From Gammaproteobacteria bacterium (GTDB taxonomy: Bacteria; Pseudomonadota; Gammaproteobacteria; Pseudomonadales; Porticoccaceae), in assembly GCA_006227015.1 (NCBI GenBank), contig SBGI01000107.1, forward strand, positions 1 through 5,157: DNA of 5,157 nt. The letters run 5' to 3'. This document shows, one piece after another, positions 1 through 5,157 of this stretch. Under the pieces are notes generated by a model that saw only the letters and a program-made list of their open reading frames with translations, made no database searches and was not told where the DNA came from. A program made the translations under genes and the position numbers. Within the stretch, counting starts at the first letter, position 1. Every line of letters begins with the position of its first letter.

Positions 1-848
1 AACTCCTCGGCATAGATGGCAAACACGAAATCCGTGTGCGCCTCCGGCAGGTAAAACAGTTTCTGTACGCTATTGCCCAGACCCACACCCAGCCATTCAC
101 CACGACCGAAGGCAATCAGCGATTGGGTCAACTGGTAGCCGCTGTCATACTGGTCTGCCCAGGGATCTAGGAAGGTCACCAGGCGCTGCAAGCGATAGGG
201 CGAAAGCAGCGCGACTGAGGCCATGGCACTGAATCCGGCCACCAGAATCAGGGAAAACTGCCATAACTGGGCACCGCCGATAAACAACATGCCCAGCACT
301 GTCGCCGCCATCACCACTGACGAGCCGAAATCCGGCTCCAGCAATAACAACAGCGCCACCAGCCCCACCAAAAAAATTGGCTTGGCAAAATACCGCCAGT
401 TGTCACGCAGCTCTCTCTGGTATCGCTCCAGATAACCCGCGGTGAACAGAATCATCACGAACTTGGCTATTTCAGAAACCTGCAGGTTTAATGGCCCAAG
501 CGGTATCCAGCGCTGACTGCCGTTAACCCTGCGGCCCACCCCGGGAATCAATACCGCCAGCAGCAACACCAGCGTCAAAACCAACAGCGGCACGCCGTAG
601 TGGAACCAGAACCGGGAAGGGACATTGAGGAATAGTGCAGCCACCGCGGCTCCCATCAGCAAAAACAGCAAATGGCGCTTCAGGTAAAAGAAAGCGTCAC
701 CGTAGCTGTGATCGGCAAAACTGATGGAGGCGGAGCAGATCATCACCAGGCCAATGGAGGCGATACCCAGTGCGGGTAACAGCAAGGCACGGTCGAGCTC
801 TCGAACAAAGTCCGAACAGCGCATCAGTTTCAGGGCAATCACATTCAT
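1..848 (-). CDS. ftsW: FtsW, septal SEDS peptidoglycan glycosyltransferase (N-terminal 282 codons; 3' end outside window)
   Basis: The frame is open from an ATG at 848 to the window edge, so the C-terminus is missing; family members are usually about 380-415 residues. FtsW is an inner-membrane SEDS protein that polymerises lipid II at the division septum together with the transpeptidase FtsI (PBP3). Seen in the sequence: a short cytoplasmic N-terminus, then about seven hydrophobic segments (roughly residues 22-43, 56-75, 84-102, 127-140, 156-170, 174-193 and 198-216). Family signatures include GRRVNGSQRWIPLGPLNLQVSE (105-126), LEPDFGSS (170-177), the region around SPYRLQRLVTFLDPW (216-230), and YLPEAHTDF (266-274) in the large periplasmic loop. 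Asp273 there matches the conserved aspartate considered catalytic in SEDS enzymes. The start overlaps the murD stop as ATGA, with a GGGGG ribosome site 7 nt upstream. RodA is the main alternative, but the dcw position and the motif set favour FtsW. Confidence 0.96.
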   Translation of the reverse strand, partial: MNVIALKLMRCSDFVRELDRALLLPALGIASIGLVMICSASISFADHSYGDAFFYLKRHLLFLLMGAAVAALFLNVPSRFWFHYGVPLLVLTLVLLLAVLIPGVGRRVNGSQRWIPLGPLNLQVSEIAKFVMILFTAGYLERYQRELRDNWRYFAKPIFLVGLVALLLLLEPDFGSSVVMAATVLGMLFIGGAQLWQFSLILVAGFSAMASVALLSPYRLQRLVTFLDPWADQYDSGYQLTQSLIAFGRGEWLGVGLGNSVQKLFYLPEAHTDFVFAIYAEE

Positions 849-2188
849 CGTAATGCCCCCACTGCTTCCACAAACTGCCGACCGCGATCTTCAAAGCCTG
901 CAAACATATCAAAGCTGGCGCAGGCAGGAGACAACAGCACGATATCGCCCGTGACTGCTACCTGACTGGCGGCGGTCACCGCGCCTTGCAAACCGGTGGC
1001 GTGGACTGTATCGACCACCCCTGCAACGACACGATCAATAACGGGGGCATCCTCACCCAGCAATATCAATTGTTTCACAGCGCCTGGAAGCGCCGCGGCC
1101 AGCGGTGCAAAATCCTGCCCCTTGCCCTGCCCTCCGGCAATCAGTACTAGATTCGCTCCACGGGCGAGGCCCTCGATGGCCGCCAGCGTGGCACCCACAT
1201 TGGTGGCTTTGGAGTCGTTGATATAGGAGACCCCGTCCAGTTCGGCAACCACCTGACAGCGGTGGTCCAACCCCTTAAAGCGGCGCAGGGTGTCGAGCAT
1301 TGATGCCATAGGCAAACCACAGGCTGTACCCAGCGCCAGCGCCGCCAGCGCATTGGCACAGTTATGGCGACCCTTGATACCCAACTCCCGCTCTGGCATC
1401 AGCGGATCGAACTGGTAGTAAAGCCAGGTCTCTCCCTCGTACTGGCGCAGACCAAAGCCCTTGAAATCCGGCTGCCCGAGCCCAAAACTCCACTGCTTGA
1501 CCCCATCACCTACCAGCGGAGTAGTAAGTGCGTCATCGCGATTCATCACTACCTGGTGAGCGCCGATAAAAATCCGGTGCTTGGCCTGATGGTAATCCAG
1601 CAGGCCGTTGTAACGGTCCATATGGTCGGCACTGATATTCAGTACCACCGCCACCTCGGCATTGAGCGCCTGCACTGATTCCAGCTGGAAGCTGGACAAT
1701 TCCAGCACATAAAGCTGTGCACCAGCCTGAAGTAAATCGAGGGCAGGCACACCAAGATTACCGCCCACGCCAGCAGCGATATCCGCGTCGGCACACATTT
1801 CACCAACCAGAGTTGTCACGGTACTTTTGCCATTGGAACCGGTTATCGCGACGATAGGCGCATTGGCACTGCGGGCGAACAATTCAATATCGTTGATCAC
1901 GGGGATATCTGCTGCCACTGCCTGCTGGACAGCCGGGTGCTTTCGCGTCAGTCCAGGACTGAGAATCACTTCATCCGCAGTCAGTAACGCATCTGAAGAC
2001 AGCTCGCCCAACATCACTGGCACATCCGGCATATCTGCCTTCAGCTGCTCTAGGCCAGGGGGCTGCTGGCGAGTGTCACACATCACAAAGCGCTCACCGA
2101 GGCGCGTCAGATGGCGAGCCACAGACAAACCGGTGACGCCGATACCGACGACCACCTTCAATTTGCTACTCGCTATCAGTTGCGACAT
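845..2188 (-). CDS. murD: MurD, UDP-N-acetylmuramoyl-L-alanine--D-glutamate ligase
   Basis: This cytoplasmic ATP-dependent ligase adds D-glutamate to UDP-MurNAc-L-Ala, the second amino acid of the peptidoglycan stem. The protein has 447 residues from the ATG at 2188, close to the usual MurD length. Seen in order: an N-terminal Rossmann-like UDP-binding domain with GIGVTGLS (15-22); LSPGL (76-80); the Mur-ligase P-loop GSNGKST (117-123); GGNLGVP (142-148); ELSSFQLE (163-170); HMDRY (189-193), followed by Lys203 in the position of the carbamoylated lysine of E. coli MurD; GRHNCANALAA (273-283); NDSKATN (324-330); and LSPACASFDMFAGFEDRG (419-436) in the C-terminal domain. An in-frame GTG at 2194 would add two residues, but the GGAG at 2199-2196 is only 1 nt from it and 7 nt from the ATG, so the ATG is preferred. 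The stop overlaps the ftsW start (ATGA), which suggests coupled translation. Confidence 0.98.
   Translation of the reverse strand: MSQLIASSKLKVVVGIGVTGLSVARHLTRLGERFVMCDTRQQPPGLEQLKADMPDVPVMLGELSSDALLTADEVILSPGLTRKHPAVQQAVAADIPVINDIELFARSANAPIVAITGSNGKSTVTTLVGEMCADADIAAGVGGNLGVPALDLLQAGAQLYVLELSSFQLESVQALNAEVAVVLNISADHMDRYNGLLDYHQAKHRIFIGAHQVVMNRDDALTTPLVGDGVKQWSFGLGQPDFKGFGLRQYEGETWLYYQFDPLMPERELGIKGRHNCANALAALALGTACGLPMASMLDTLRRFKGLDHRCQVVAELDGVSYINDSKATNVGATLAAIEGLARGANLVLIAGGQGKGQDFAPLAAALPGAVKQLILLGEDAPVIDRVVAGVVDTVHATGLQGAVTAASQVAVTGDIVLLSPACASFDMFAGFEDRGRQFVEAVGALR
856..860 (-). promoter_or_regulatory. Probable ftsW ribosome binding site (G-run) inside the end of murD
   Basis: Minus-strand reading is GTGGGGGCATTACG followed by the ATG at 848. 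The five Gs end 7 nt before the start. GGGGG can pair with the anti-Shine-Dalgarno CCUCC through four G-C pairs and one central G-U pair. The site is coding sequence of murD, so ftsW has no separate leader. Confidence 0.5.
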
Positions 2189-2195
2189 TGCCACT

Positions 2196-2199
2196 CTCC
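2196..2199 (-). promoter_or_regulatory. Ribosome binding site that decides the murD start
   Basis: Read on the minus strand, the sequence is GGAGAGTGGCAATG. The GGAG ends 7 nt before the ATG at 2188, which is near-ideal spacing, but only 1 nt before the in-frame GTG at 2194. This supports ATG initiation and a 447-residue MurD. It lies in the 22-nt gap between mraY and murD. Confidence 0.75.
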
Positions 2200-2210
2200 G
2201 CGCCCCTCAA

Positions 2211-3293
<1,083 letters not shown>

Positions 3294-3295
3294 GA

Positions 3296-4654
3296 TCAGG
3301 ATTCCCCAAACTCTGTTATCTGTTGCACGACCGTTTCCATCGCCATGAATCGCGACCCCTTGACCAGCACTGTCGATTCGGAGCTCAACAACTCTCGCAG
3401 CGTGGCAACCAGTGCTTCCTTGCTGTCAAAATGCTGACCTCGATTGCCGAACGCCTTCGCGGTGTGAATACCGAGAGGACCCACCGCAAGAAGCTGATCC
3501 ACACCGTGTTGTGCTGCATAACTGCCCACTTCGGCATGCATATTCACTTCATCACTGCCCAGCTCGCCCATGTCCCCCAACACAAGAATGTGCTTGCCGG
3601 GCTGTGCGACCAGCACATCGATGGCGGCTTTTACCGAACCGGGGTTAGCGTTATAGGTATCATCGATAACCACCACACCATTGTTTAACAGCTTGCGATT
3701 GAGACGTCCCGAAACGGGCTGAAGTGTTGCCAAACCTTTGGTAATGGCTTCCAGGTCGGCGCCGGCAGCGTAGGCACATGCCGCTGCCGCCAGGGCATTG
3801 GCGACGTTGTGGCGACCCGCTGTGGGCAGCGTGACCGACACTTCGCCCACCGGGGCAATCAGCGTGAAGCTGAAGCAGCCCAGAGCATCACAGCACAGAT
3901 CGCTGGCGCGAAAATCGGCGCTATCGGAGCCTAGCGAGTAAGTCAGCACCGGCGCCGCTGCACTGTTGCGCCAACCTTCACTCCAACTTTCATCCAGGTT
4001 GATCACTGCCGTTCCCTCGGGAACCACACCCTGATAAATCTCACCCTTGGCCTTGGCCACCCCGGCAAGACTGCCAAACCCTGACACATGGGCTGGCATG
4101 ACATTGTTGACCAGCACCACATCAGGTTTTGCCAGGCTACACAAATAGGCAATTTCTCCCGGCCCACTGGCGCCCATTTCAATCACCGCGTAGCGGTGAG
4201 CCGGCTGAATCTGCAGCAGTGTCAGGGGCACACCGATTTGATTGTTGAGGTTGCCCCGGGTAGCCAGCACCGGACCACACTGCCCGAGAATGGCAGCAAT
4301 CATTTCTTTCACCGTAGTTTTGCCGCTGCTGCCGGTGACTGCCACCACGGGACCAAAAAAGTGTCGGCGGTTCAGCAGCGCCAGTTGTCCCAGAGCAATT
4401 GTGGTATCCGGAACAACCCACTGGGGCACATTAATGTCCCGCATGGGTTTTTCGACCACCAGGCCACAGGCACGGGTAGCCACTTGCGGCAAAAATTCGT
4501 GGGCATCGAAGCGCTCCCCCCGCAGGGCCACGAACAGTTCTTCATCCGCCAGCCTGCGGGTATCGGTGCTGACAGCGGTAAAGCCGCAGTCGGGATACAT
4601 CAGCGTACCGCCGAATTCCTGCGCCGCTGATGAGAGTGTTAGTGCCCGCATCAT
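3296..4654 (-). CDS. murF: MurF, UDP-N-acetylmuramoyl-tripeptide--D-alanyl-D-alanine ligase
   Basis: This cytoplasmic ATP-dependent Mur ligase adds the D-Ala-D-Ala dipeptide to UDP-MurNAc-tripeptide, finishing the nucleotide-linked pentapeptide used by MraY. The length is 452 residues from the ATG at 4654, matching E. coli MurF. Seen: an N-terminal substrate domain with STDTRRL (29-35) and [15 protein letters not shown] (40-54); the P-loop [12 protein letters not shown] (107-118); [15 protein letters not shown] (133-147); VIEMGAS (157-163); [15 protein letters not shown] (192-206), which holds the lysine region carbamoylated in Mur ligases; [13 protein letters not shown] (280-292); then a C-terminal domain with [10 protein letters not shown] (331-340), LGDMGELG (359-366) and [11 protein letters not shown] (430-440). 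Tandem ATGs at 4654 and 4651 are both possible starts; an in-frame GTG at 4660 is less likely because it overlaps the G-run ribosome site. The gene overlaps the end of murE (ATGATG over its TGA) and stops 2 nt before mraY. Confidence 0.98.
   Translation of the reverse strand: MMRALTLSSAAQEFGGTLMYPDCGFTAVSTDTRRLADEELFVALRGERFDAHEFLPQVATRACGLVVEKPMRDINVPQWVVPDTTIALGQLALLNRRHFFGPVVAVTGSSGKTTVKEMIAAILGQCGPVLATRGNLNNQIGVPLTLLQIQPAHRYAVIEMGASGPGEIAYLCSLAKPDVVLVNNVMPAHVSGFGSLAGVAKAKGEIYQGVVPEGTAVINLDESWSEGWRNSAAAPVLTYSLGSDSADFRASDLCCDALGCFSFTLIAPVGEVSVTLPTAGRHNVANALAAAACAYAAGADLEAITKGLATLQPVSGRLNRKLLNNGVVVIDDTYNANPGSVKAAIDVLVAQPGKHILVLGDMGELGSDEVNMHAEVGSYAAQHGVDQLLAVGPLGIHTAKAFGNRGQHFDSKEALVATLRELLSSESTVLVKGSRFMAMETVVQQITEFGES
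3302..3307 (-). promoter_or_regulatory. Probable mraY ribosome binding site inside the end of murF
   Basis: Minus-strand reading is TTTGGGGAATCCTGATC followed by the ATG at 3293. GGGGAA ends 8 nt before the start and lies within the last codons of murF. It is a moderate match to the Shine-Dalgarno consensus. Confidence 0.5.
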
Positions 4655-5157
4655 TGGCACCCCCCGCGCTGACGCAATGCCAGCCTGACTTCCTTGTGGT
4701 CACTGAAAGGCAATCGCTGATCGCCGATCAGCTGGTAATCTTCATGCCCCTTACCCGCTACCAGAACCACATCGCCATCGGCCGCATTAGCAATGGCGTA
4801 ACGGATGGCCTCGGCCCGATCAGCGACCACCGCAACAGACTCCTGCGCGGTAATGCCAGACAGAATATCCCTCAGAATTTCATCGGCATTTTCATGCCGC
4901 GGGTTATCGCTGGTCACCACGACGCGATCCGCGTACCGAGCAGCAATTCCACCCATTTGCGGACGTTTACCGGCGTCACGGTTCCCGCCACAACCAAACA
5001 CACACCACAAACGGTCTTCACAGTGTTCGCGCAATGTCGTGAGGGCTTTCTGCAGGGCATCCGGAGTATGGGCGTAGTCAATGACCACCTGGGGTCCCTT
5101 GCCATCACCCACCAACTCCATGCGGCCGACCACCGGCTGCAGGCGAGGAATGAGCGA
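4651..5157 (-). CDS. murE: MurE, UDP-MurNAc-L-Ala-D-Glu--meso-diaminopimelate ligase (C-terminal 168 residues; 5' end outside window)
   Basis: The frame is open from the window edge down to a TGA at 4653-4651, giving the last 168 residues of a protein that is usually about 490-500 long. MurE is a cytoplasmic ATP-dependent ligase adding the third stem-peptide residue. Seen, in fragment numbering: LQPVVGRME (6-14) at the end of the central domain; [15 protein letters not shown] (25-39); [19 protein letters not shown] (51-69); [11 protein letters not shown] (79-89); and [12 protein letters not shown] (131-142). The DNPR motif (fragment 84-87, bases 4908-4897) is the known marker of meso-diaminopimelate specificity, so the wall is predicted to be mDAP type, as expected for a Gram-negative. 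An in-frame GTG at 5133 is internal and not a start, because similarity to MurE continues upstream of it to the edge. The gene ends in CGC-GGG-GGG-TGC-CAA-TGA, and its last bases overlap the murF start. Confidence 0.97.
   Translation of the reverse strand, partial: SLIPRLQPVVGRMELVGDGKGPQVVIDYAHTPDALQKALTTLREHCEDRLWCVFGCGGNRDAGKRPQMGGIAARYADRVVVTSDNPRHENADEILRDILSGITAQESVAVVADRAEAIRYAIANAADGDVVLVAGKGHEDYQLIGDQRLPFSDHKEVRLALRQRGGCQ
4660..4665 (-). promoter_or_regulatory. Probable murF ribosome binding site (G6 run) inside the end of murE
   Basis: Minus-strand reading is CGCGGGGGGTGCCAATGATG. The six Gs end 5 nt before the ATG at 4654 and 8 nt before the ATG at 4651, so either ATG could be served, and the second has the more typical spacing. 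The run encodes Gly-Gly near the C-terminus of MurE. Confidence 0.5.

Noticed and set aside
223..435. A plus-strand 70-codon open frame in the first 850 bases
   Set aside because: The opposite strand there encodes an uninterrupted FtsW sequence with family motifs up to the window edge, which explains the region fully.
2189..2210. The 22-nt mraY-murD gap as a possible terminator or promoter
   Set aside because: It is too short and shows no hairpin with a T-run and no -35/-10 pair; it holds the murD ribosome site.
4179..4421. Minus-strand open frame out of frame within murF (and similar ones at 697-912, 1147-1359 and 4914-5108)
   Set aside because: These are out-of-frame readings of murF, murD/ftsW and murE with no independent ribosome site or recognisable product.
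4088..4630. A 180-codon plus-strand open frame opposite murF
   Set aside because: It is antisense to a clearly real murF. The translation is rich in His and Gln and shows no recognisable domain, as expected for the complement of a GC-rich gene.
5131..5133. GTG as a possible start of a short 160-residue protein
   Set aside because: The frame and the MurE similarity (LQPVVGRME) continue upstream to the window edge, so it is an internal valine codon of murE.

Overview
This window is an internal piece of a bacterial division and cell wall (dcw) gene cluster. All genes lie on the minus strand. In transcription order, from high to low coordinates, they are murE (3' part), murF, mraY, murD and ftsW (5' part). 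This order is the classical gammaproteobacterial one (ftsI-murE-murF-mraY-murD-ftsW-murG-murC). The complete proteins closely resemble their Escherichia coli counterparts in length and motifs: MraY has 360 residues, MurF about 452 and MurD 447. The DNA is moderately GC-rich. Codon use and motifs suggest a gammaproteobacterium, perhaps a marine or environmental one, but I cannot name a genus from the sequence alone.

Layout: 5157-4651 encodes the C-terminal third of MurE, whose 5' end lies outside the window. It overlaps murF (4654-3296) by an ATGA junction. mraY (3293-2211) follows after 2 nt. murD (2188-845) follows after 22 nt, using an ATG with a well-placed Shine-Dalgarno sequence. ftsW (848 to the window edge) overlaps murD by another ATGA and is cut after 282 codons. 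No intergenic stretch is long enough for a promoter, terminator or extra gene, and the whole window reads as one polycistronic unit. I see no RNA gene, mobile element, CRISPR array or attachment site.

The genes work together in one pathway. MurD adds D-Glu to UDP-MurNAc-L-Ala. MurE then adds meso-diaminopimelate (indicated by its DNPR motif), and MurF adds D-Ala-D-Ala, completing the cytoplasmic UDP-MurNAc-pentapeptide. MraY moves the phospho-MurNAc-pentapeptide onto undecaprenyl phosphate to make lipid I at the inner membrane. FtsW is the SEDS-family membrane glycosyltransferase that polymerises lipid II at the septum.

No undescribed system is apparent; this is a conserved core-genome region. 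The points worth a second look are small: the translation-start choices, G-run ribosome binding sites, stop/start overlaps, and a G6 run at the murE-murF junction positioned so that a -1 slip would fuse the two ligases.
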